The position numbers were made by a program, and so were the translations under genes. Shown one piece after another: positions 32,128 through 39,629 of a stretch of 39,893 bases of DNA. The notes under the pieces were generated by a model, which worked only from the letters and a program-made list of their open reading frames with translations, did no database searches and had not been told where the DNA came from. Position 1 is the first letter of the stretch. The number at the start of each line of letters is the position of its first letter. Origin of the DNA: Oscillospiraceae bacterium (GTDB lineage: Bacteria; Bacillota; Clostridia; Oscillospirales; Acutalibacteraceae); NCBI GenBank assembly GCA_015065585.1, contig SVQC01000014.1, forward strand, positions 1 to 39,893, read 5' to 3'.

Positions 32128-32173
32128 TTATTAAGTGAAAATATAAAATATTGTGCTAAAGTAAAAAAAACTC

Positions 32174-32202
32174 TTTATTTTTCCTTTAATGTTTGTTATA
32201 AT
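32174..32202 (+). promoter_or_regulatory. Promoter of PPDK
   Basis: A perfect TATAAT (32197-32202) with extended -10 TG one base upstream; the -35 is weak (TTTATT at 32174-32179, 17-nt spacing). A leader of about 65 bases with AGGAGG before the ATG follows. Confidence 0.5.
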
Positions 32203-32271
32203 AAATTGGATGCTCTGAAAGAGTAAGTTAAAAATTGGAGAAATCCATAAAATATAGGAGGTTGATTCGTA

Positions 32272-34902
32272 ATGAGTCACAAGTTTGTTTACCTGTTTAG
32301 CGAAGGCGACGCTTCTATGCGTGAGCTTCTTGGCGGTAAAGGTGCTAACCTTGCAGAAATGACCAAAATCGGTCTTCCTGTTCCTCAGGGCTTTACCGTT
32401 ACTACCGAAGCATGTACCCAGTACTATGAAGACGGTAGAAAAATTAATGATGAAATTCAGGCACAGATAATGGAGTACATCGATAAGATGGAAGGCATTA
32501 CCGGTAAAAAATTCGGCGATAAGGAAAATCCCCTTCTCGTTTCTGTTCGTTCCGGCGCCCGCGCTTCTATGCCCGGTATGATGGATACCATTCTTAACCT
32601 CGGTCTTAACGAAGATGTTGTTGAAACCATGGCTGCTAAGAGCGGTAATGCTCGTTGGGCTTACGACTGCTACAGAAGATTTATTCAGATGTATTCTGAC
32701 GTAGTTATGGAAGTTGGCAAGAAGTATTTCGAAGAGCTTATCGACAAAATGAAAGAAGAAAAAGGCGTAACTCAGGACGTTGAGCTTACTGCCGAAGACC
32801 TTAAGGAACTTGCTACCCAGTTCAAAGCTGAGTATAAGAGCAAAATCGGCAAGGATTTCCCTACCGACCCCAAAGAGCAGTTAATGGGCGCTGTTGAAGC
32901 TGTTTTCAGAAGCTGGGACAACCCACGCGCTAACGTTTACCGTCGTGACAACGATATTCCTTATTCTTGGGGTACCGCTGTTAACGTGCAGATGATGGCT
33001 TTCGGTAATATGGGTGATAACTGCGGTACCGGTGTTGCCTTTACCCGTGACCCTGCTACCGGTGAAAAAGGTCTTATGGGTGAATTCCTCACCAACGCTC
33101 AGGGCGAAGACGTTGTTGCCGGCGTTCGTACTCCTATGCCTATTGCTGAAATGGCTGATAAATTCCCTGCTGCTTTTGAAGAGTTCAATAAAGTATGTGC
33201 TCTTCTCGAAGACCACTACAGAGATATGCAGGATATGGAATTCACCGTGGAAGACGGTAAACTCTATATGCTCCAGACCAGAAATGGTAAAAGAACTGCT
33301 AAGGCTGCTCTTAAAATCGCTTGTGACCTCGTTGATGAGGGCATGATTGATAAGAAGCAGGCTGTGGCTATGATTGACCCCAGAAACCTTGATACCCTTC
33401 TCCATCCTCAGTTTGACGCTAAGGCTCTTAAGGCTGCTACTCCTGCAGGTAAGGGTCTCGGCGCTTCTCCCGGAGCTGCTTGCGGTAAGGTTGTATTTAC
33501 TGCTGAAGATGCAGAAATCTGGAACAATAATGGTGAAAAAGTTATCCTTGTTCGTCTTGAAACCTCTCCTGAAGATATCACCGGTATGAAGGCTTCTCAG
33601 GGTATTCTTACCGTTCGTGGCGGTATGACCTCTCACGCTGCCGTTGTTGCTCGTGGTATGGGTACTTGCTGCGTATCCGGTTGTGGCGAAATCATAATGG
33701 ACGAAGAAAATAAACAGTTTACTCTTGCAGGAAAAACCTACAAAGAGGGCGATTATATCTCTATCGACGGTTCTACCGGTAACATCTATGACGGTATTAT
33801 TCCCACCGTTGATGCTGAAATCGCCGGTGAGTTCGGCAGAATTATGGCTTGGGCTGATGAATTCAGAACCCTTAAGGTTCGTACCAATGCTGATACTCCT
33901 GCTGACGCTAAGAAAGCAAAAGAGCTCGGCGCTGAGGGTATCGGTCTTTGCCGTACTGAGCATATGTTCTTCGAAACTGAAAGAATTGCTGCTTTCCGTG
34001 AAATGATTTGCGCTGACACCGTTGAAGAAAGAGAAGCTGCTCTTGCTAAGATTCTTCCTTATCAGCAGGGCGACTTCGAAAAGCTGTATGAAGCAATGGA
34101 AGGCAACCCCGTTTGTATCCGTTTCCTTGACCCCCCTCTCCATGAGTTCGTTCCTACCGAAGAAGCTGACATCGAAGCTCTTGCTAAGGCTCAGGGCAAA
34201 ACTGTTGCTGATATTAAGAACATTATTTCTTCTCTCCATGAGTTTAACCCCATGATGGGTCATCGTGGTTGCCGTCTTGCAGTTACCTATCCTGAAATTG
34301 CTAAGATGCAGACTGCTGCTGTTATCCGCGCTGCTATCAACGTATCAAAGGCTCATCCCGATTGGAACATCGTTCCCGAAATTATGATTCCTCTTACCGG
34401 TGAGGTTAAGGAACTTAAATACGTTAAGAACGTTGTTGTTGCTACTGCTAACGCTGAAATCGCTGCTGCAGGCGCAGACCTTAAGTACGAAGTTGGTACT
34501 ATGATGGAAATCCCCAGAGCTTGTCTTACTGCTGATGAGGTTGCAACTGAAGCTGAATTCTTCTGCTTCGGTACTAACGACCTTACCCAGATGACCTTCG
34601 GCTTCAGCCGTGACGACGCTGGTAAGTTCCTTACTGCTTACTATGATAGCAAGATTTATGAAAACGACCCCTTCGCTAAGCTCGACCAGAACGGCGTAGG
34701 TAAACTTATGGATATGGCTGTTACCCTTGGTAAAAAGGCTCGTCCTTCTATCCATTGCGGTATCTGTGGTGAACATGGCGGTGACCCTGTTTCCGTTGAG
34801 TTCTGTCATAAGATTGGTCTTGACTACGTATCTTGCTCACCCTTCCGTGTGCCGATAGCTCGCCTCGCTGCTGCACAGGCTGCAATTCGCGACCAGCACT
34901 AA
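32272..34902 (+). CDS. ppdK: Pyruvate, phosphate dikinase
   Basis: Interconverts pyruvate + ATP + Pi and PEP + AMP + PPi; in anaerobes it often works in glycolysis with PPi or supplies PEP. The 876 residues match the family. The N-terminal ATP-grasp domain (GGKGANLAEM, SVRSGARASMPGMMDT, QDMEFTVEDGKLYMLQTR) is followed by the swivelling domain with catalytic His in GGMTSHAAVVARGMG (near residue 456). The C-terminal PEP barrel carries GIGLCRTEHMFF, MGHRGCRL, TMMEIPRACL and the catalytic Cys in HCGICGEHGG. Codon use is strongly biased toward CTT, GCT and GGT, as in a highly expressed gene. AGGAGG precedes the ATG. No terminator with a U tract follows directly. Confidence 0.97.
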   Translation: MSHKFVYLFSEGDASMRELLGGKGANLAEMTKIGLPVPQGFTVTTEACTQYYEDGRKINDEIQAQIMEYIDKMEGITGKKFGDKENPLLVSVRSGARASMPGMMDTILNLGLNEDVVETMAAKSGNARWAYDCYRRFIQMYSDVVMEVGKKYFEELIDKMKEEKGVTQDVELTAEDLKELATQFKAEYKSKIGKDFPTDPKEQLMGAVEAVFRSWDNPRANVYRRDNDIPYSWGTAVNVQMMAFGNMGDNCGTGVAFTRDPATGEKGLMGEFLTNAQGEDVVAGVRTPMPIAEMADKFPAAFEEFNKVCALLEDHYRDMQDMEFTVEDGKLYMLQTRNGKRTAKAALKIACDLVDEGMIDKKQAVAMIDPRNLDTLLHPQFDAKALKAATPAGKGLGASPGAACGKVVFTAEDAEIWNNNGEKVILVRLETSPEDITGMKASQGILTVRGGMTSHAAVVARGMGTCCVSGCGEIIMDEENKQFTLAGKTYKEGDYISIDGSTGNIYDGIIPTVDAEIAGEFGRIMAWADEFRTLKVRTNADTPADAKKAKELGAEGIGLCRTEHMFFETERIAAFREMICADTVEEREAALAKILPYQQGDFEKLYEAMEGNPVCIRFLDPPLHEFVPTEEADIEALAKAQGKTVADIKNIISSLHEFNPMMGHRGCRLAVTYPEIAKMQTAAVIRAAINVSKAHPDWNIVPEIMIPLTGEVKELKYVKNVVVATANAEIAAAGADLKYEVGTMMEIPRACLTADEVATEAEFFCFGTNDLTQMTFGFSRDDAGKFLTAYYDSKIYENDPFAKLDQNGVGKLMDMAVTLGKKARPSIHCGICGEHGGDPVSVEFCHKIGLDYVSCSPFRVPIARLAAAQAAIRDQH

Positions 34903-34913
34903 TCACTAATTTA

Positions 34914-34940
34914 GTTGATTTCCTTTGTTAAGAAATCAAC
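34914..34940 (+). other. Hairpin after ppdK without a U tract
   Basis: A 9-bp perfect stem GTTGATTTC / GAAATCAAC with a 9-nt loop, 12 bases after the ppdK stop. It is followed by CAAAGTTC, so it is not a good intrinsic terminator; it may protect the mRNA end. Confidence 0.4.
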
Positions 34941-34965
34941 CAAAGTTCAAGTATTTATTTGCATA

Positions 34966-34994
34966 TTGAAAAATAATTCTTGACAAATTATGAA
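34966..34994 (+). promoter_or_regulatory. Possible promoter of the 35001-39893 region
   Basis: TTGAAA (34966-34971), a 17-nt spacer and TATGAA (34989-34994). A perfect TATAAT (34995-35000) and TTGACA (34980-34985) are also present but only 9 bases apart, so which boxes are used is unclear. Confidence 0.4.
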
Positions 34995-35004
34995 TATAAT
35001 GTTG

Positions 35005-35121
35005 CTTTGATTAAAAAGTTAATAATAATCTTATGTATCGACCAGACAGTAATTCCGGAATAGGGGCTGCTCGATTTTCAGTGTTACGAAATGGCTGTGC
35101 AAAGATTAAAATTCAAACAAT
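35005..35121 (+). ncRNA. Candidate structured leader RNA (unknown class)
   Basis: Nested pairing is visible: an outer stem TAATCTT / AAGATTA (35026-35032 with 35102-35108) encloses a 9-position stem ATCGACCAG / CTGCTCGAT (35037-35045 with 35067-35075, one C-C mismatch). The large loop of that stem holds the palindrome ATTCCGGAAT (35052-35061). A weaker CAGT/GCTG hairpin (35079-35082 with 35094-35097) follows. It is GC-richer than its surroundings, lies between a promoter-like region and a strong terminator, and precedes a catabolic operon, as a riboswitch or other attenuator would. I recognise no known class. Confidence 0.4.
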
Positions 35122-35167
35122 AAACAGCTGCTGTTATCGTAAACACGATGACAACAGCTGTTTTTTT
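35122..35167 (+). terminator. Strong intrinsic terminator upstream of the M24 gene
   Basis: An 18-position stem (35122-35139 with 35146-35163, one C-A mismatch and one G-T pair) with a 6-nt loop, followed by a T run to 35167. The next gene starts only 23 bases later, with no room for a promoter, so downstream transcription would have to pass this terminator. Confidence 0.85.
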
Positions 35168-35189
35168 AAAAAAGAAGGTGTGACGTGTA

Positions 35190-35873
35190 GTGAAAAAATT
35201 AAATGAATTGCTTCGTGCCCTTGAGGTAAACAAAGCAGTTTACGATGCGGTGCGTGACTACATCAGACCCGGTGTAAGTGAGCAGGATATTTATGAACTT
35301 ACCAAAACCGTAGTCGATGATATGTTGTCAGACGTTCCTCATGAGTTTATCGGCGATTTTGTTGGTGGAAAGCGTTGCAGTCTTATCGGTGGCGACCCCA
35401 CCGATTACAAGTTGTCCTCCGGTGACGGATTTATTCTTGATTTATCGGTGCGTTGTGCAAACACGTGGAGTGATACCTGCCGAACATTTTTCCTTGGAGA
35501 ACCGACTCGCGAAATTAAAAAAGCATACGATGCCGTTTTGAAGATACAGTCCTTCGGAGCTTCATTTGTTAAGCCAGGGATATGCGCAGAGGATATCAAG
35601 ACAAATGCTGAAATTTTGCTTGAGGATATGGGATACGGCTCTATGATGCCTCACCATATGGGACATATTATCGGCACAAAGCCTTATATGACGCCTGCGT
35701 TTGATATAGGCCATAAAGACACCGTTCAAGAGGGGGCGTTCTTTACGTTGGAGCCGGGATTGTATGTTGATGAGTCGTGGGGAATTCGTGTGGAGAATGA
35801 TTACATGTTGCAATCGGATGGAGCAAAACTTTTGTTTGACTATCCTACGAAAATAGATTATTTTATTGTATAA
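35190..35873 (+). CDS. M24 family metallohydrolase (aminopeptidase P/creatinase fold)
   Basis: A 227-residue pita-bread hydrolase. The dinuclear metal ligands are all visible: Asp in FILDLSV (near 88), Asp in WSDTCRTFF (near 97), His in PHHMGHIIG (near 160), Glu in FTLEPGLY (near 190) and Glu in RVENDY (near 204). The family includes Xaa-Pro and methionine aminopeptidases, and also creatinase and ectoine hydrolase, which cut non-peptide C-N bonds. It starts at GTG, with AGAAGG about 10 bases before. As first gene of a sugar-acid-like cluster, it may free the substrate from an amide rather than digest peptides; that is inference. It uses TTG for leucine at least nine times. Confidence 0.88.
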   Translation: MKKLNELLRALEVNKAVYDAVRDYIRPGVSEQDIYELTKTVVDDMLSDVPHEFIGDFVGGKRCSLIGGDPTDYKLSSGDGFILDLSVRCANTWSDTCRTFFLGEPTREIKKAYDAVLKIQSFGASFVKPGICAEDIKTNAEILLEDMGYGSMMPHHMGHIIGTKPYMTPAFDIGHKDTVQEGAFFTLEPGLYVDESWGIRVENDYMLQSDGAKLLFDYPTKIDYFIV

Positions 35874-35883
35874 GGAGGAAAAT

Positions 35884-36687
35884 ATGTCTAATTTGAAAGC
35901 TAAGAATATTTTTAAAGAAAAAATATTGGCCGGGGAAAAAACCATAGGAACGTTCTGTGAACTTATGAGCGAAAACGTTGTTGAAGCGCTCGGTTATGCT
36001 GGACTCGATTATGTGGTTTTTGATAACGAACATTCCCCTATCGAAGCTGAAACAAACCTTGCGTTAGTACGTGCCGCAGAGCACGGCGGGATAACACCGT
36101 TTGCACGTGTAAAAGGAATATCAAGACCTGCGTTGTTGAAACTGCTTGACATAGGAGTACAGGGGTTAATTGTTCCAAACGTGAAAACAGTAGATGACGT
36201 AAATCAGCTTGTATCATGGTCCAAGTATGCACCTATTGGAAACCGTGGCTTTTCCGCAAGCAGAAAAGACGGGTGGGGATATATGCTTAATATGAGCATT
36301 CAGGATACCATGGAATTTTTTAATGAACAGGTACTTCTTATTCCTCAGTGTGAAACGATTGAGGCATTGGAATCAATCGAAGAAATTACCGCCATCAACG
36401 GTGTAGACGGAATTTTTGTAGGTCCTTATGATTTATCCATCGCTATGGGCATTCCGGGAGAGTTCAGCAATCCTAAATTTGTTGCTGCTTTGGACCGAAT
36501 TATCCGAGCATGTCGAAAAGCAGGAAAATTCACTATGATTTTCACAGCAAATCAACAGGCGGCAATTGATTATTTAAATAATGGATTTGACTCTGTTTCA
36601 TATTATATGGATGCAGCATTTCTTATTGATGGGTGTCGTAGTAAAATGAATGCCGTTCGAGACGGCATCAAGAAAGCGGAGGAGTAA
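35884..36687 (+). CDS. HpcH/HpaI family 2-keto-3-deoxy acid aldolase
   Basis: A class II (metal-dependent) pyruvate aldolase of the HpaI/GarL/RhmA type, which splits 2-keto-3-deoxy sugar acids to pyruvate and an aldehyde. The 267 residues show the catalytic His in FDNEHSPI (near 43), the pyruvate-binding Arg in FARVKG (near 68), the metal Glu in PQCETIEAL and the GIFVGPYDLSIAMG motif. A TTG further upstream is in frame, but the ATG at 35884 follows AAGGAGG by 7 bases and is the start. It would act last in the pathway, after the enolase-superfamily dehydratase. Confidence 0.92.
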   Translation: MSNLKAKNIFKEKILAGEKTIGTFCELMSENVVEALGYAGLDYVVFDNEHSPIEAETNLALVRAAEHGGITPFARVKGISRPALLKLLDIGVQGLIVPNVKTVDDVNQLVSWSKYAPIGNRGFSASRKDGWGYMLNMSIQDTMEFFNEQVLLIPQCETIEALESIEEITAINGVDGIFVGPYDLSIAMGIPGEFSNPKFVAALDRIIRACRKAGKFTMIFTANQQAAIDYLNNGFDSVSYYMDAAFLIDGCRSKMNAVRDGIKKAEE

Positions 36688-36692
36688 AATCA

Positions 36693-37718
36693 ATGAAGGC
36701 TATTGTTTGGGACTGTGACGGACAGTTGAAATTGGATGAGAATTATCCATATCCTGAGTGTCTTGATGATTGGGTAGTTATAAAAGTGGTAAGCGCCGGC
36801 GTTTGTTCCACTGACACGGCAGTGATAAACGGAGAATTTGGACCGCCGCCCCTTATCCCGGGTCATGAAATAGCAGGCATAATAGATAAAGTGGGCTCCA
36901 AGGTTAAGTCTGCAAAACCGGGGGACCGAGTAGTTGTTGAAACTGCCGTAGCTTGTGGGCATTGTCGTGACTGTGAAAGTGGTAACAAACATTTATGTGC
37001 TCAAAGCAGTGAAATAGGGTTTCCTCCTCATAACGGTGGATATGCTGAATATGTTACCGTGCCTGAAAATTGTTTAAAATTTATTCCGGATAACGTAAGT
37101 TTTGACGAAGCCGGCATTATTGAAGCGGCCCTTTGTCCGTTTGGCATTATATACCGTTACGGTATGAAGCCCGGCTCAACGGTTTTAATTCAAGGAAATG
37201 GTGTTGCGGGACTTTCTTTTCTACAAACAGCAAAATGTTTTTCTGCTTCAAAAATTATTATGTCGGTTCGCCGTGAAGAAGCAATAAAGATGGCAAAGCA
37301 TTTTGGAGCAGACGTAGTAATAAACGTCGAAAAAGAAGATTTAATAGAAAGAGTTATGCAAGAAACCAATGGGCGCGGTGTTGATGTGTCTATCGATGCA
37401 ACGGGAGCCACTTCGGCTATTGCGAATGCAGTTAAAGCTACGCGTTCGGGCGGGCAGGTTATTCTCTACGGAATACCGAGCGAAGATGCTCAAATGCCCC
37501 CGTTCCCTGTCCGTGAAATCGTATTACGGCAGTTATCGGTAGTAGGCGGCAACTGCAATCAACTTGCATGGGAACCGTTGCTTTCTTTAGTATCCAACGG
37601 TCAATTTAATGTCCGTGACATGATAACTAACGTATTTTCGCTTGAAGAAGTGCATTTAGCTTTAGAACTTGCAAAAAACAAGCCAGACGGATTTATTAAG
37701 TCGGTAATTCACATATAA
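36693..37718 (+). CDS. Zinc-dependent alcohol dehydrogenase (MDR family)
   Basis: A 341-residue medium-chain dehydrogenase. The catalytic zinc site is seen in AGVCSTD and PGHEIAG (near 36 and 57), the structural zinc site in CGHCRDCESGNKHLC (near 88-102), and the NAD(P)-binding turn in QGNGVAGLS (near 168). It resembles sorbitol, threonine and galactitol-phosphate dehydrogenases. Here it probably oxidises a sugar or sugar-acid hydroxyl with NAD+. It starts 5 bases after the aldolase stop, with GGAGG overlapping that gene end. The substrate is unknown. Confidence 0.92.
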   Translation: MKAIVWDCDGQLKLDENYPYPECLDDWVVIKVVSAGVCSTDTAVINGEFGPPPLIPGHEIAGIIDKVGSKVKSAKPGDRVVVETAVACGHCRDCESGNKHLCAQSSEIGFPPHNGGYAEYVTVPENCLKFIPDNVSFDEAGIIEAALCPFGIIYRYGMKPGSTVLIQGNGVAGLSFLQTAKCFSASKIIMSVRREEAIKMAKHFGADVVINVEKEDLIERVMQETNGRGVDVSIDATGATSAIANAVKATRSGGQVILYGIPSEDAQMPPFPVREIVLRQLSVVGGNCNQLAWEPLLSLVSNGQFNVRDMITNVFSLEEVHLALELAKNKPDGFIKSVIHI

Positions 37719-37734
37719 AAAAGGAGATATATCA

Positions 37735-38877
37735 ATGAAAATTACAAAAGTAGAAGCAATTCCCGTAAGACAGAAGGGAATGGTTAAGGAAATTAATGAC
37801 AGTGCACAAGACGGAATTATTATTAGAGTATCTACCGATGAAGGAATTACTGGATACGGTGAAGTTGATTCTGCACCATGGGTAATTCGTGAAATTATTA
37901 ATTCGCCTATTTCTCATAGAACCTGTCAAGGACTTGCTAACGTCGTTGTTGGCAGAGACCCCTTTGATTATAAAAAGATTTGGGACGATATGTTTCTTCA
38001 TAGCAATTTCTACGGTAATCGTGGTGCCGCAATACAGGCTATGAGTGGTATTGATATTGCTATTTGGGATATACTCGGAAAGGCACTGAACAAACCGATA
38101 TGGCAACTTTTAGGTGGCAAATACAGAGATGAGGTTCGTTGCTATGCAAGTGTGTTGATGCCGTATACTCCCGAAGAAGCGGCAGAAGAAGCATTAAAAT
38201 GGAAAGACAAGGGCTATACCGCCATTAAAATGGGCTGGGGAGGTTTCGAACAAGAAATGGCTACGGTTGTCAAACTGGTTGAAGCTTCCAGAAAAGCCGT
38301 AGGCGATGAAATGGATATGCTCTACGATATAGGATACATTCCTTCTTCCAAGGTAACTATTGATGCGCCAAGCCGCATTCAGCTGGTAAAAGCATTGGAA
38401 CCCTACCATCCTTTTGCTATTGAAGAGGCCCTTTGGCCAACCGACTACGAAGGATATAAACGATTAGCGGAGAGCACGAACACAAGAATAGTATGCGGTG
38501 AAAACGAGACTACTCGCTATGGCTTTAAGCAACTCATAGATTACTGTAAGGTAGCTTTTGTGCAGCCGGATATTACCCGTTGCGGAGGAATTACAGAGGC
38601 AAGCAGAATAGCGTCTTACGCTGAAGTTAACTCTACTAATGTTGTACCGCACTGTTGGAGCAGCGGTATCGTTGAAGCTGCATCACTGCAGATAATTGCC
38701 TCTATTCCCAACGCAGAATTACTTGAATACTGCGAACAGGATACCCCCATCAGACACGATCTTGTTCCGGACGATATTCCTTGTGTAGATGGTTATGCCA
38801 AGGTTCCAACCAAACCAGGTCTTGGTATTGAGGTTGATGATAAAGCCATTGAGTTTTATCGCTGTGATAAATATTAA
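37735..38877 (+). CDS. Enolase-superfamily (mandelate racemase-like) sugar-acid dehydratase
   Basis: A 380-residue member of the mandelate racemase subgroup; most relatives dehydrate sugar acids to 2-keto-3-deoxy acids. The metal ligands are Asp in LYDIG, Glu in IEEALWP and Glu in CGENETT. The Asp-His dyad is in QPDITRCGG and VVPHCW. The second-strand motif, usually K-x-K, reads AIKMGWGG, so the second Lys is replaced. The lid domain (residues 1-125) ends in the common IAIWDILGKALNKPIWQLLGG. AAGGAG lies 8 bases before the ATG. The next step would be the HpcH/HpaI aldolase two genes upstream. Confidence 0.92.
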   Translation: MKITKVEAIPVRQKGMVKEINDSAQDGIIIRVSTDEGITGYGEVDSAPWVIREIINSPISHRTCQGLANVVVGRDPFDYKKIWDDMFLHSNFYGNRGAAIQAMSGIDIAIWDILGKALNKPIWQLLGGKYRDEVRCYASVLMPYTPEEAAEEALKWKDKGYTAIKMGWGGFEQEMATVVKLVEASRKAVGDEMDMLYDIGYIPSSKVTIDAPSRIQLVKALEPYHPFAIEEALWPTDYEGYKRLAESTNTRIVCGENETTRYGFKQLIDYCKVAFVQPDITRCGGITEASRIASYAEVNSTNVVPHCWSSGIVEAASLQIIASIPNAELLEYCEQDTPIRHDLVPDDIPCVDGYAKVPTKPGLGIEVDDKAIEFYRCDKY

Positions 38878-38896
38878 ACAAGGAAGGTAAGAGTTT

Positions 38897-39625
38897 ATGA
38901 ATATTCTTGCAATTGGAGCGCATCCTGATGACGTGGAAACAATGTGTGCCGGCACATTGGCAAAATATGCCTCTCTTGGCCATAAAGTCTTTATTGCAAC
39001 AGCAACCAACGGGAATATCGGTTCTGCCCGCATTCCTGACATGGAGGAAATTGCGCGCGTTCGCAAAGAAGAAGCGAAAAGATCTGCCGCTATTATTGGT
39101 GCGGAGTATATTTGCCTTGATTATGATGATGAAATGTTTTTCGAGATAAACCGTGAAACAAGATTGAAGTTTATAAATTTAGTCCGTTATTGCAAGGCAG
39201 ACATTATTTTTACGCATAACCTTCACGATTATAATCCTGACCATATGCTTACAAGCAAAATTGTAAACGATATTGCGGTTATGATTCCGATTGCACATTT
39301 AAAAACAGAATGTGAGCCATATGACGTGATTCCTTCAATATGGATGTTTGAAACTGTGAACTCAATGGGATTTATTCCCACCGATTATGTTGATATTACG
39401 GATTTTTATGATACAAAGATGAAAATGCTTAATTGTATGGAAAGCCAAAAGTCGTGGATGGCTGATAACTACGCACAGCTTGGAGGCGACCAGGAAAGAT
39501 TCTTTGATACAATCCGTATTACCTCAGAGTTCCGTGGAATGCAGGCTGGATGTAAGTATGCCGAAGGTTTTGTGCGCGCTATGGATGCTTTCCGCACACG
39601 TATGACCGAACGGGTATTGCCATAA
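38897..39625 (+). CDS. PIG-L (LmbE-like) deacetylase family protein
   Basis: A 242-residue zinc hydrolase of the PIG-L fold. AHPDDVE near residue 8 and HDYNPDHM near 113 carry the zinc ligands and catalytic Asp. Characterised relatives remove an acetyl group from N-acetylglucosamine conjugates (PI anchors, mycothiol and bacillithiol synthesis) or from antibiotics and chitobiose. Its place after a dehydratase, dehydrogenase and aldolase suggests it deacetylates an N-acyl sugar feeding this pathway. AAGGAAGG lies about 9 bases before the ATG. Confidence 0.92.
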   Translation: MNILAIGAHPDDVETMCAGTLAKYASLGHKVFIATATNGNIGSARIPDMEEIARVRKEEAKRSAAIIGAEYICLDYDDEMFFEINRETRLKFINLVRYCKADIIFTHNLHDYNPDHMLTSKIVNDIAVMIPIAHLKTECEPYDVIPSIWMFETVNSMGFIPTDYVDITDFYDTKMKMLNCMESQKSWMADNYAQLGGDQERFFDTIRITSEFRGMQAGCKYAEGFVRAMDAFRTRMTERVLP

Positions 39626-39629
39626 CGAT

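Noticed and set aside
32881..34263. 460-codon open frame antisense to ppdK
   Set aside because: As for PFOR, biased codon use in ppdK suppresses stops on the other strand; the translation is Ser/Phe/Asn-rich and matches no family.
35031..35100. Minus-strand ORF of about 22 codons (ending ...FRNYCLVDT) across the leader RNA candidate
   Set aside because: It has no ribosome site and is better explained as the reverse of a structured RNA; no evidence of translation.
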